A DNA stretch of 5,566 nucleotides. Source: an uncultured Gemmataceae bacterium. Lineage in GTDB: Bacteria; Planctomycetota; Planctomycetia; Gemmatales; Gemmataceae. The notes under the pieces are model-generated. The model ran no database searches. It was not told the DNA's origin and saw only the letters and a list, made by a program, of their open reading frames with translations. Positions 1-5,566 of this stretch are shown here, piece after piece (position 1 is the first letter of the stretch; each line of letters opens with the position of its first letter). The stretch spans positions 1 through 5,566 of the forward strand of contig CAKZUU010000379.1 of assembly GCA_937922175.1 (NCBI GenBank), read 5' to 3'. The position numbers and the translations under genes were made by a program.

Positions 1-243
1 GACGGTCAATTCCTCGCCGAGAAAAGCCGGTCGAAGGTAGTCGATTTCATGTCGTCGGACGACCCAGGCGATGCTGTTGTGCCAATCCGGTGGCGCGGCC
101 GCCAACCAATGTGCGACGGCGGCATCTTGGATGAATCGAACAAATGAGACATTATTGACGTGTCCTTGGGGATCGAGATGATCTGGCAGGACGCGGATGG
201 GGAGGTGAAACTTCCAGCCGTCCCACCCCGTGGCATCAGTCAT
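1..243 (-). CDS. Acyl-CoA thioesterase, hotdog fold (YbgC/FadM-like), 3' end outside window
   Basis: The reading frame stays open from an ATG at 243 to the left edge, giving 81 residues with no stop, so the C-terminal part is missing. The visible part matches the N-terminal half of the 4-hydroxybenzoyl-CoA thioesterase/FadM/YbgC hotdog family. Residues 21-33 read DHLDPQGHVNNVS, the usual active-site loop with an acidic residue followed by GHVNN. They are followed by a helix (FVRFIQDAAVAHW) and then by WVVRRHEIDYLRPAFLGEEL, the typical strand and 'P...G..L' turn. Such enzymes hydrolyse acyl-CoA thioesters in the cytosol; the substrate here is unknown. The start is supported by GGTGAGG nine bases upstream (253-259). 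The ATG lies inside the end of the DUF1559 gene (8-base overlap), so translation is probably coupled to it. Family assignment is confident; specificity is not. Confidence 0.88.
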   Translation of the reverse strand, partial: MTDATGWDGWKFHLPIRVLPDHLDPQGHVNNVSFVRFIQDAAVAHWLAAAPPDWHNSIAWVVRRHEIDYLRPAFLGEELTV

Positions 244-1279
244 GAGAGGCTACCTCACCCCCCGCGAGAGTGGACAGCGCCCGATATGTGACCGGGTCGA
301 TTGAATCGCGGAGGAAACGAACGCTGCCATCGCAAAAGAGGAAGTGACAGCCGCCGGGGTGCATGCTACGAAACCCCGCGAACATGTCGTAGGTGCCCGG
401 GGCGGTGCCGGCATTGACACAGCCGTGGTTAAAATCGAATGCAGGCAGAGCCAAGCGGTTGTTCATTGGTTCATCGAAGGGATCGAGGTGCCCCCCTCGC
501 AGCGCGGTGACCCCAAGCGACGATCCGTGCAAGGTGCCCAAGGAGTTCAGAGCGGCCGTTGCCGTCGGCCCGCAGGACCAGCTCTGGTCGATCAGTCCCG
601 ACTGTCCGGGTCGGAGGTTCGTCGACGGTTGCGTGTCGTGGTACCAATCCCGCAGGCGGAAACGAGGATTGTTGCCAGCCCCTTCGCCGATGGCAAACGT
701 GCTGCTGGAACCATCTCGGATCTCGACGAGTCTCGTCCGGGTGTTCACGTCGAAGACTCCTCGACCCGCCGGTGGAATTTGGTTGCGTTCGCAGAGAGCG
801 GCATTGGCCCCCTTACACAACAGATAATCCGTCGCCGCCGGATCAGGGATCGCTCGACCCGACAGCAGACGAAGATAGGTCATATCGACCGTCCCGCCGC
901 TTCGATTGCTCGGGCAGTAAAAGATTTTGACCTCGACTCCCACGATTCGGTCGTTGGGTGGCAGATACCACAATTGATCGGCATCCCATTGTCGATACCA
1001 ATTCTCCTGCTCCATGAAAGGCAGCAGCGGGATGAAACCGCTGAATGTGCCCATCTCCAAGTTGTCGGTGCCCTTGACCGTCAATCCGGGCGGGAAGTGA
1101 CCGAAGACATCGTGATGGTGGTGCAAGGCCAGGCCCATTTGTTTGAGGTTGTTCTGACACTGGGCGCGAGCAGCGGCCTCACGCACCTTTTGGACAGCGG
1201 GGAGGATCAGCCCGATGAGGATGGCCATCAGGGCAATGACCACGAGCAGTTCGATCAAGGTGAAAGCGGTGCGTTTCAT
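236..1279 (-). CDS. DUF1559 domain protein with prepilin-type N-terminal methylation motif
   Basis: This is a complete 347-residue protein. Residues 5-30 (AFTLIELLVVIA...ILPAVQ) form a type IV prepilin/pseudopilin N-terminus: a short basic leader (MKRTA), the conserved FTLIE with Glu at +5, and a hydrophobic helix. The leader peptidase site has Ala rather than Gly at -1. It is followed by KVREAAARAQCQNNLKQMGLA (split here as residues 31-41 and 42-51), typical of planctomycete DUF1559 (SBP_bac_10) proteins. Other family marks are LLPFMEQ (85-91), YCPSNRS (121-127), DGSSSTFAIGE (189-199) and the C-terminal H-x9-DG motif (H307, D317, G318), then LSTLAGGEV near the end. The protein is likely held in the cytoplasmic membrane or exported by a type II secretion/pilus-like system. 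Its molecular function is unknown. It sits second in a leftward gene set, 111 bases after the oxidoreductase stop. Its own ribosome-binding site is weak (GGGA nine bases upstream, abutting a hairpin). Confidence 0.95.
   Translation of the reverse strand: MKRTAFTLIELLVVIALMAILIGLILPAVQKVREAAARAQCQNNLKQMGLALHHHHDVFGHFPPGLTVKGTDNLEMGTFSGFIPLLPFMEQENWYRQWDADQLWYLPPNDRIVGVEVKIFYCPSNRSGGTVDMTYLRLLSGRAIPDPAATDYLLCKGANAALCERNQIPPAGRGVFDVNTRTRLVEIRDGSSSTFAIGEGAGNNPRFRLRDWYHDTQPSTNLRPGQSGLIDQSWSCGPTATAALNSLGTLHGSSLGVTALRGGHLDPFDEPMNNRLALPAFDFNHGCVNAGTAPGTYDMFAGFRSMHPGGCHFLFCDGSVRFLRDSIDPVTYRALSTLAGGEVASHD
253..259 (-). promoter_or_regulatory. Ribosome-binding site of the thioesterase gene, inside the DUF1559 coding region
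   Basis: GGTGAGG lies nine bases upstream of the ATG at 243 and within the last codons of the DUF1559 gene. It fixes the thioesterase start despite the overlap, and shows that the gene can be started by its own signal as well as by coupling. Confidence 0.6.
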
Positions 1280-1285
1280 CTCACA

Positions 1286-1342
1286 TTATCCCGGCGCGGC
1301 GCCCTGTTGGCCTTGGAGCATCATGGCCCCGCGCCGTTGCAT
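1286..1342 (-). CDS. Possible 18-codon leader ORF upstream of the DUF1559 gene
   Basis: An ATG at 1342 opens a short frame encoding MQRRGAMMLQGQQGAAPG and stopping at TAA (1286-1288), six bases before the DUF1559 ATG. A GGTGAG sequence (1352-1357) lies nine bases upstream of this ATG. That is the same sequence and spacing as the ribosome-binding site of the thioesterase at the other end of the DUF1559 gene. The frame covers both arms of the hairpin at 1292-1336, so a translating ribosome would open that structure and stop close enough to restart on the DUF1559 gene. This is inferred from position and signal only. No protein homology is claimed, and a frame this short can arise by chance. Confidence 0.3.
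   Translation of the reverse strand: MQRRGAMMLQGQQGAAPG
1292..1336 (-). other. GC-rich stem-loop between oxidoreductase and DUF1559 genes
   Basis: CGGCGCGGCGCC (1292-1303) and GGCCCCGCGCCG (1325-1336) are complementary over 12 positions with one mismatch, around a 21-base loop. In the leftward transcript the structure ends 12 bases before the DUF1559 ATG and abuts its weak GGGA ribosome-binding sequence. No run of U follows, so it does not look like a standard intrinsic terminator. A role as an attenuator, an mRNA-processing or stability element, or an RBS-masking structure is inferred. Confidence 0.6.
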
Positions 1343-1351
1343 TGTAACGCA

Positions 1352-1357
1352 CTCACC
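1352..1357 (-). promoter_or_regulatory. Candidate ribosome-binding site of the leader ORF
   Basis: GGTGAG on the minus strand lies nine bases before the ATG at 1342. It supports that ATG as a usable start because the thioesterase start has GGTGAGG at the same distance. Confidence 0.3.
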
Positions 1358-1390
1358 GTCGTTGGGGACAGAGAAATCGAGAGGGGCGGT

Positions 1391-2515
1391 CTATTCGAGA
1401 GTGAACTCGGGGAGCCGCACGATTTCGCCACCCTTGACCGCCGACTCGTGAGCGCAGATGCCCACGCAGGTCCAGTTGGCACTGCGAGGGGCATTGGGCC
1501 ACGGGTCGCGGTTCTCGACGAGGGCTGACACGAATTCGTGCACCAGGTGCGGGTGGGAGCCACCGTGACCGCCGCCTTGGATGAAGCTCAAATGTTGGGC
1601 ATCGTGAATTTCTTGGGGCAGGGTGAAGCGGCGAATCGGCTCCGGGAGCAAATGGGCGTAGTCCGGCACGGTGACCTTGGTCGGGATCTCCGGCTCGGGC
1701 TTCTTTGCCGTGTGAATGACGTGCGGCTCATGCTCGATCAGCGTCCACTCGAAACTCTTCTTGGTTCCGTACACATCGAAGCTCTCCCGATATTGCCGGG
1801 CCACATCGTACAGAAAGCGCCAGATGTGGCAGGCGACATCGGAATCCTTGATTTTGATGTGGCACGACTCGACGGCGAACTTATTGCCCGATTTCTTCTG
1901 AATGTCCTCGCGCACGGTGCCGGAGCCAAAGCAGGAGACGTATTCCGCCCGCTGATCCATCAGCCCCAAGCAGGGACTGACCACGTGCGTCGCATAGTGC
2001 ATCGGAATCATCCGCTCCCAATACTCGGGCCAACCGTCCATGTCCTGTGGGTGAGATGCGGCCAGGTATTGGATTTTGCCCAGTTCGCCCTTCTGATACA
2101 TTTCTTTGATGAAGAGGAATTCACGACTATACACGACGGTCTCGGCCATCATGTATTTCAACCCTGTCTTTTTCACCAACTCGCAGATTTGTCGGCATTC
2201 CTCGATCGTCGTGGCCATCGGTACGGTGCACATGACATGTTTGCCGGCTTTCAGGGCCGCAATCGACATCGGCGCGTGATCGGGGATCGGCGTGTTGATG
2301 TGGACAAAATCGACGTTCGGATCCTTGAGCACGTCGTCGTAACGGGTGTACCGCTTCTCGACCTGAAACTCGTCCCCGACCTTCTTCAGTTTGTCAGGAT
2401 TCCTCTGACAGATCGCGTACATGTTGGCGTGAGGATGGTTCTTGTAAATGGGGATGAACTCTGCCCCGAACCCCAAACCGATGATTGCCACATTCACTTT
2501 CTTGTTGTTGGCCAT
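1391..2515 (-). CDS. Gfo/Idh/MocA family oxidoreductase with atypical TVP motif
   Basis: This is a complete 374-residue protein, a usual length for the family. Residues 7-20 (VNVAIIGLGFGAEF) form the first strand and glycine-rich turn of a Rossmann NAD(P)-binding fold. NTPIPDHAP (74-82) and AGKHVMC (90-96) are family marks. The normal 'EKP' that follows, whose lysine takes part in catalysis in many members, is here TVP (97-99). The C-terminal domain contains HYATH (173-177) and GGGHGGSHPH (314-323), the latter recalling the GHGG motif of GH109 NAD-dependent glycosidases. No signal peptide is present, so it is probably cytosolic. The expected substrate is a sugar, polyol or derivative, but this cannot be read from the sequence. 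The start is supported by AGAAAGG (2526-2532) ten bases upstream and by the Rossmann strand beginning at once. It is the first gene of the leftward set and diverges from the DUF1501 gene at 2911. Confidence 0.93.
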   Translation of the reverse strand: MANNKKVNVAIIGLGFGAEFIPIYKNHPHANMYAICQRNPDKLKKVGDEFQVEKRYTRYDDVLKDPNVDFVHINTPIPDHAPMSIAALKAGKHVMCTVPMATTIEECRQICELVKKTGLKYMMAETVVYSREFLFIKEMYQKGELGKIQYLAASHPQDMDGWPEYWERMIPMHYATHVVSPCLGLMDQRAEYVSCFGSGTVREDIQKKSGNKFAVESCHIKIKDSDVACHIWRFLYDVARQYRESFDVYGTKKSFEWTLIEHEPHVIHTAKKPEPEIPTKVTVPDYAHLLPEPIRRFTLPQEIHDAQHLSFIQGGGHGGSHPHLVHEFVSALVENRDPWPNAPRSANWTCVGICAHESAVKGGEIVRLPEFTLE

Positions 2516-2693
2516 CGTTGCATCGCCTTTCTACCCACCCGAGCCGGCGGGCTTGATCCGATAAACGATTCAAAAGTCAATTCTTTGGATGAAAACTACG
2601 AAATGCTCGAACGGCGGAAAGGCTGTAACGCCTGCTGCTGGGTCCTTTGCCCTTCTCAGCCGTCGATTTGAGCTGATCCACGCGGATTGGTGG

Positions 2694-2707
2694 GGTCACT
2701 GATGACC
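2694..2707. repeat. Short inverted repeat, possible operator
   Basis: GGTCA and TGACC form a perfect five-base inverted repeat around the spacer CTGA. It lies near the middle of the divergent intergenic region, a position where a shared regulator could bind. Arms of this size occur by chance, so an operator role is only a suggestion. Confidence 0.2.
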
Positions 2708-2892
2708 ACTGGGCCGTTCTCCGAACCGCTTGTCCGTTTTTCTGAGGTTGAGGTCGTGGCTTATGTATGGCGGGGCGAAGTAGACTTTTGCGGGGGATTT
2801 TTCGGAGGTTCGTCTATCGTCCGCGTGGCAGGGCGGAATTTATCGAACATGGGAAAAGCCGTCGTCCGTAACCAGGGGCTGATGTAAACTAG

Positions 2893-2898
2893 AAGGAG
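2893..2898 (+). promoter_or_regulatory. Ribosome-binding site of the first DUF1501 gene
   Basis: AAGGAG is a strong match to the anti-Shine-Dalgarno sequence. It lies 12 bases before the ATG at 2911 and 24 before the next in-frame ATG at 2923. This favours 2911 although the spacing is somewhat long. Confidence 0.6.
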
Positions 2899-2910
2899 TC
2901 AGACGATTCA

Positions 2911-4374
2911 ATGGATCCTGCCATGACGCCAAACCTTTTTTTTGCTCCTCCCTCGCCTGCGTATGCGTCGCGACGCGAGTTTCTCGCCCGGGCCGGAGGG
3001 GGCTTTGGCCTGCTCGCGTTGGCGGCTCTGTTGATGGACGAGGAGTCGGCCCACGCGGAAGCGAATCCGCTGGCCCCCAAGGTGTCGCACTTTTCGGCCA
3101 AGGCGAAGTCCGTGATTTGGTTGTTCATGAATGGGGGGCCCAGTCAGGTCGATACCTGGGAGTACAAGCCCGAATTGGCGAAGCGGGATGGACAGGAACT
3201 GAAAGGTTTCGATCCCAACACCGGCTTTTTCCGAGATCAGGTCGGACCGGTCATGAAATCGCCCTTCAAGTTTGCCCGGCACGGTCAAAGCGGTGCTTGG
3301 GTCTCAGAGATTTTTCCGAACCTGTCGCGACACGTCGATCGGATGGCGTTCATTCATTCGTGTTGGACCGATTCCAACAACCATTCGCCGGCCTTGTTCA
3401 AGATCAACACGGGTTTTGCCCGCATGGGATTTCCCTGTGTCGGATCGTGGGTGACGTATGGGCTGGGGTCGCTCAGTCGAAATCTGCCGGCCTTTGTCGT
3501 GATGTATGACACACTGGGGCGCGGGGTGCCCAAAGGACACTCGCAGAACTGGGGGGCCGGATTCTTGCCCAGCGTTTACCAAGGCACGGCATTGAAACCT
3601 CAGGGCGATCCGATCGATGACATGCGACGGTTGCCGGAAATGACCGACGATACCCAACGGCGGCAACTTGATCTCGTGGCGAAGCTCAACGGTCGTCGTT
3701 TAGCTCAGCATCCGGCCGAGGCTGATTGGTCCGCTCGGATCGAGAGCTTTGAACTCGCTTACCGCATGCAAATGGCGGCTCCCGAAGCGCTGGACATTAC
3801 CCGTGAGACGCAATCCACCCTGCGGATGTATGGCGCGGACAACCCTCGCTGCTCCCATTTCGCGAAGCAATGTCTGATGGCTCGGCGACTTGTTGAGCGG
3901 GGCGTCCGCTTTGTGCAAATTTACTCGGGTGGCATGGAAAACGAACGCAGTTGGGATGGACACCAGAACTTGTACGCGAATCACACTCAATTTGCGGGAG
4001 AGACGGATCAACCGATCGCGGCCCTTCTGACCGACCTGGCAGCGCGAGGATTACTCGACGAAACATTGGTGATTTGGGGCGGCGAGTTCGGCCGATTGCC
4101 CCTCGTGCAAAAGGGCGGAACGGGCCGCGACCACAACCCCCATGCCTTTACCTATTGGTTCGCGGGTGGCGGCGTCAAAGGTGGGGTTCACTACGGCGAA
4201 ACGGATGAGTTGGGGCACAAAGCCGTCGTCGACCGGGTGAGTGTGAACGACCTGCACGCCACCATCTTGCACTTGCTGGGTCTGGATCACAAGCGACTCA
4301 CGTACCGTTTCAATGGCCGCGACTTCCGCTTGACCGACGTGGCAGGGGTCGTCGTTCGTGACATTCTCGCCTGA
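2911..4374 (+). CDS. DUF1501 domain protein with Tat signal (exported, alkaline-phosphatase-like superfamily)
   Basis: This is a complete 487-residue protein. A twin-arginine signal is clear: SRREFL at 20-25, a hydrophobic stretch FGLLALAALL (32-41) and a likely cleavage after AHA (47-49), so it is exported folded to the periplasm or cell surface. The mature part follows DUF1501 throughout: SVIWLFMNGGPSQVDTW (67-83), the first conserved block with an acidic residue, then PCVGSWVTYGLGSL (175-188), RMQMAAPEALD (285-295), WDGHQNL (348-354), GGEFGR (390-395), GRDHNPH (405-411), TDELG (431-435) and NDLHATILHLLGLD (446-459). DUF1501 belongs to the alkaline phosphatase/sulfatase-like superfamily, so D81 and the D407/H408/H411 cluster may bind metal; that is inference. 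The substrate is unknown. Planctomycete members are usually next to DUF1549/DUF1553 genes, but none is adjacent here. An eight-T run (2936-2943) lies before the Tat motif. Confidence 0.95.
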   Translation: MDPAMTPNLFFAPPSPAYASRREFLARAGGGFGLLALAALLMDEESAHAEANPLAPKVSHFSAKAKSVIWLFMNGGPSQVDTWEYKPELAKRDGQELKGFDPNTGFFRDQVGPVMKSPFKFARHGQSGAWVSEIFPNLSRHVDRMAFIHSCWTDSNNHSPALFKINTGFARMGFPCVGSWVTYGLGSLSRNLPAFVVMYDTLGRGVPKGHSQNWGAGFLPSVYQGTALKPQGDPIDDMRRLPEMTDDTQRRQLDLVAKLNGRRLAQHPAEADWSARIESFELAYRMQMAAPEALDITRETQSTLRMYGADNPRCSHFAKQCLMARRLVERGVRFVQIYSGGMENERSWDGHQNLYANHTQFAGETDQPIAALLTDLAARGLLDETLVIWGGEFGRLPLVQKGGTGRDHNPHAFTYWFAGGGVKGGVHYGETDELGHKAVVDRVSVNDLHATILHLLGLDHKRLTYRFNGRDFRLTDVAGVVVRDILA

Positions 4375-4414
4375 CCGAGATGACGTTCCGCCGATGGGAG
4401 TCGCTCGTCACGCC

Positions 4415-5566
4415 TCACGCCAGGATTTCGCGGATCGGTTCACCTCGATCGATGTCCAGTCGTTGCCGGCCAGGGATGTCGAGCCGATGCGGGTCCAGGC
4501 CGAGCAGATGGAGAACCGTGGCGTGCAAATCGGTGACGTAGTGCGGATGTTCGACGGCATGGAAGCCGAGTTCATCCGTGGCTCCGTGAATCACGCCGCG
4601 CTTGATCCCGGCTCCGGCCAACCACACGCTGAAACCATGCGGATGATGGTCGCGTCCCGTGGCATTGAGACCGGGGCGATTCTCCACTGCCGGCGTTCGT
4701 CCGAATTCGGTGCAGCAAACGACGACGACATCATCCCACAGTCCCCGGCGTTTGAGGTCTTTGAGGAGTCCCGCCACCGGCTTGTCAATCCGCGCACAGG
4801 ATTGGGCATGCAAGGTCTTGAGGTTCTGGTGCGAGTCCCATTCGCCGAAATCGCTTAAATAGACCAACGTGTACCGGACGCCTCTTTCCGCGAGGCGTCG
4901 AGCGGCCAAAAGCCGTCGGCCGTAAAGCGCCGTCGTCGGATTGTCAATTCCGTACAGTCGTTGGGTTTCCGCTGTCTCTCGTTCCAAATCAAGGGCCTCG
5001 GGAACGGACATTTGCATGCGGAAGGCCAATTCGTACGAACGAATCCGGGCCCGTAGTTGCTCGTCATCGGGGTATTCGACAGCCGCGAGCGCATTGAGCC
5101 GGTGGGTCAAGTCGAATTGTCGGCGCTGGTCAGCCTCCGACACGCCCGGCCCCCGTTGAGCAAAGGGCAGCGGCGAGCCGGGCTCCAATGACAATTCCAC
5201 ACCGTTGTACTGCGGCCCCAGGTAATCGGCGTGAAAATTCTGCTTCACTCGCGTGTCGCTGTAGCGACCGAGAAAGACGAATTGTGGGAGGTTTTCGTTC
5301 AGACTTCCCAAGCCGTAGCTGATCCATGAACCGATGCAGGGTTGCTTCTCGTCCAAAGCGTGCCGACCCGTGTGCATTTGAAACTCGGCATTGTGGTCGT
5401 TGTCGGTCGTGTACATCGACCGCACGATCGCCAAATCGTCCACGCACGTCGCCAGGTGCGGTAACCAATCGGAAATTTCGACTCCGGCTTGTCCGTGCTT
5501 GCGGTAGCCGACCTGAAGGGGCATGATCTTCGTGAAACGATCTCGGTCGAATCCCACGACGGAGCG
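4415..5566 (-). CDS. DUF1501 domain protein, N-terminus outside window
   Basis: The frame is open to the right edge, giving 383 visible residues. A GTG at 5557 could be read as a start, but the frame continues upstream of it. Alignment to the other DUF1501 protein also shows that about the first 100 residues, including the signal peptide and the GGPSQ.DT block, lie beyond the window. Visible family blocks are PCIGSWISYGLGSL, RMQMSVPEALDLERET, WDSHQNL, CCTEFGRTP, GRDHHPH, TDELG and TDLHATVLHLLGLD, ending in REILA. It is probably exported by the Tat route like its relatives, although the signal is not seen. It converges on the plus-strand DUF1501 gene, with 40 bases between their stops. The two proteins share block order but differ widely between blocks, so they look like old paralogs rather than a recent copy. 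The function and substrate are unknown. Confidence 0.94.
   Translation of the reverse strand, partial: RSVVGFDRDRFTKIMPLQVGYRKHGQAGVEISDWLPHLATCVDDLAIVRSMYTTDNDHNAEFQMHTGRHALDEKQPCIGSWISYGLGSLNENLPQFVFLGRYSDTRVKQNFHADYLGPQYNGVELSLEPGSPLPFAQRGPGVSEADQRRQFDLTHRLNALAAVEYPDDEQLRARIRSYELAFRMQMSVPEALDLERETAETQRLYGIDNPTTALYGRRLLAARRLAERGVRYTLVYLSDFGEWDSHQNLKTLHAQSCARIDKPVAGLLKDLKRRGLWDDVVVVCCTEFGRTPAVENRPGLNATGRDHHPHGFSVWLAGAGIKRGVIHGATDELGFHAVEHPHYVTDLHATVLHLLGLDPHRLDIPGRQRLDIDRGEPIREILA

Larger units (their letters stand above)
2516..2910. other. Divergent intergenic region, 395 bases, no convincing gene
   Basis: This stretch separates the leftward oxidoreductase and the rightward DUF1501 gene and must hold the promoters of both unless they are read through from elsewhere. 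No consensus promoter pair is convincing. A TTGACT on the minus strand (2575-2580) could be a -35 element for the oxidoreductase, but no good -10 follows. A perfect short inverted repeat lies at 2694-2707. A 66-codon open frame from TTG at 2687 to 2887 has no family resemblance and is not called as a gene. No tRNA or other RNA gene was recognised. Confidence 0.6.

Noticed and set aside
6..236. A 76-codon minus-strand frame at the left edge
   Set aside because: It lies in a different frame over the thioesterase N-terminus, which has clear hotdog-family motifs. The composition of the 76-codon frame is serine-rich and shows no family resemblance.
344..1528. A 394-codon plus-strand open frame
   Set aside because: It is antisense to the well-supported DUF1559 gene and the end of the oxidoreductase. 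Its translation has no recognisable domain; long antisense frames are common in GC-rich DNA.
2552..2580. Sigma-70-like promoter for the oxidoreductase (TTGACT at 2575-2580, minus strand)
   Set aside because: The -35-like hexamer is good but the bases 16-17 positions downstream match a -10 element at no more than three of six positions.
1538..2671. A 377-codon plus-strand open frame
   Set aside because: It is antisense to the oxidoreductase over most of its length. Its translation is a low-complexity shadow rich in V, L, H, R and D with no domain.
2687..2887. A 66-codon plus-strand frame in the divergent intergenic region
   Set aside because: It starts with TTG, has no good ribosome-binding site and no recognisable motif. 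It is more likely chance, although a small gene cannot be fully excluded.
4375..4414. Possible bidirectional terminator between the convergent DUF1501 genes
   Set aside because: Only a five-base pair of arms (TGACG at 4381-4385 and CGTCA at 4406-4410) with a 20-base loop and no T-run was found, too weak to call.
4358..4858. A 166-codon plus-strand frame
   Set aside because: It is antisense to the conserved C-terminal half of the second DUF1501 gene and overlaps the end of the first. No independent support.
5555..5557. GTG as the start codon of the second DUF1501 gene
   Set aside because: The frame stays open upstream to the window edge and the conserved N-terminal DUF1501 block and signal peptide would be missing, so the true start lies outside.

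Overview
The window looks like chromosomal DNA from a planctomycete, probably of the Gemmata/Pirellula type. This rests on gene content. There is a DUF1559 protein with a pilin-like N-terminus and an H-x9-DG C-terminal motif, two DUF1501 proteins (one with a visible Tat signal), and a Gfo/Idh/MocA oxidoreductase. The first two families are greatly expanded in Planctomycetes. Base composition is moderately GC-rich. No RNA gene, transposon, CRISPR array or integration site was seen.

Layout from left to right. Positions 1-2515 hold three minus-strand genes that read leftwards: an oxidoreductase (2515 to 1391), a DUF1559 pseudopilin-like protein (1279 to 236), and the first 81 codons of a hotdog-fold acyl-CoA thioesterase (from 243, running off the left edge). 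The thioesterase start overlaps the DUF1559 stop by 8 bases, which suggests translational coupling. The 111-base gap between the oxidoreductase and DUF1559 contains a GC-rich hairpin. It also contains a possible 18-codon leader ORF that runs through the hairpin and stops 6 bases before the DUF1559 start. Positions 2516-2910 are a 395-base divergent intergenic region with no convincing gene. Positions 2911-4374 encode a complete, Tat-exported DUF1501 protein on the plus strand. After a 40-base gap, a second DUF1501 gene converges on it from the right edge (5566 to 4415, minus strand) and lacks its N-terminus in this window.

How the genes might work together is mostly inference. DUF1501 proteins are exported and belong to the alkaline-phosphatase/sulfatase-like superfamily. 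In planctomycetes they usually accompany DUF1549/DUF1553 cytochrome-like proteins, but no such partner lies inside the window. The oxidoreductase has no signal peptide and is probably a cytosolic sugar or polyol dehydrogenase-like enzyme. It lacks the lysine of the usual EKP motif and carries a GHGG motif reminiscent of glycosidase family GH109. DUF1559 is a membrane-anchored or exported pseudopilin-like protein of unknown role.

No clearly new multi-gene system was found. The observations most worth checking are the leader ORF with hairpin ahead of DUF1559 and the atypical active-site motif of the oxidoreductase.
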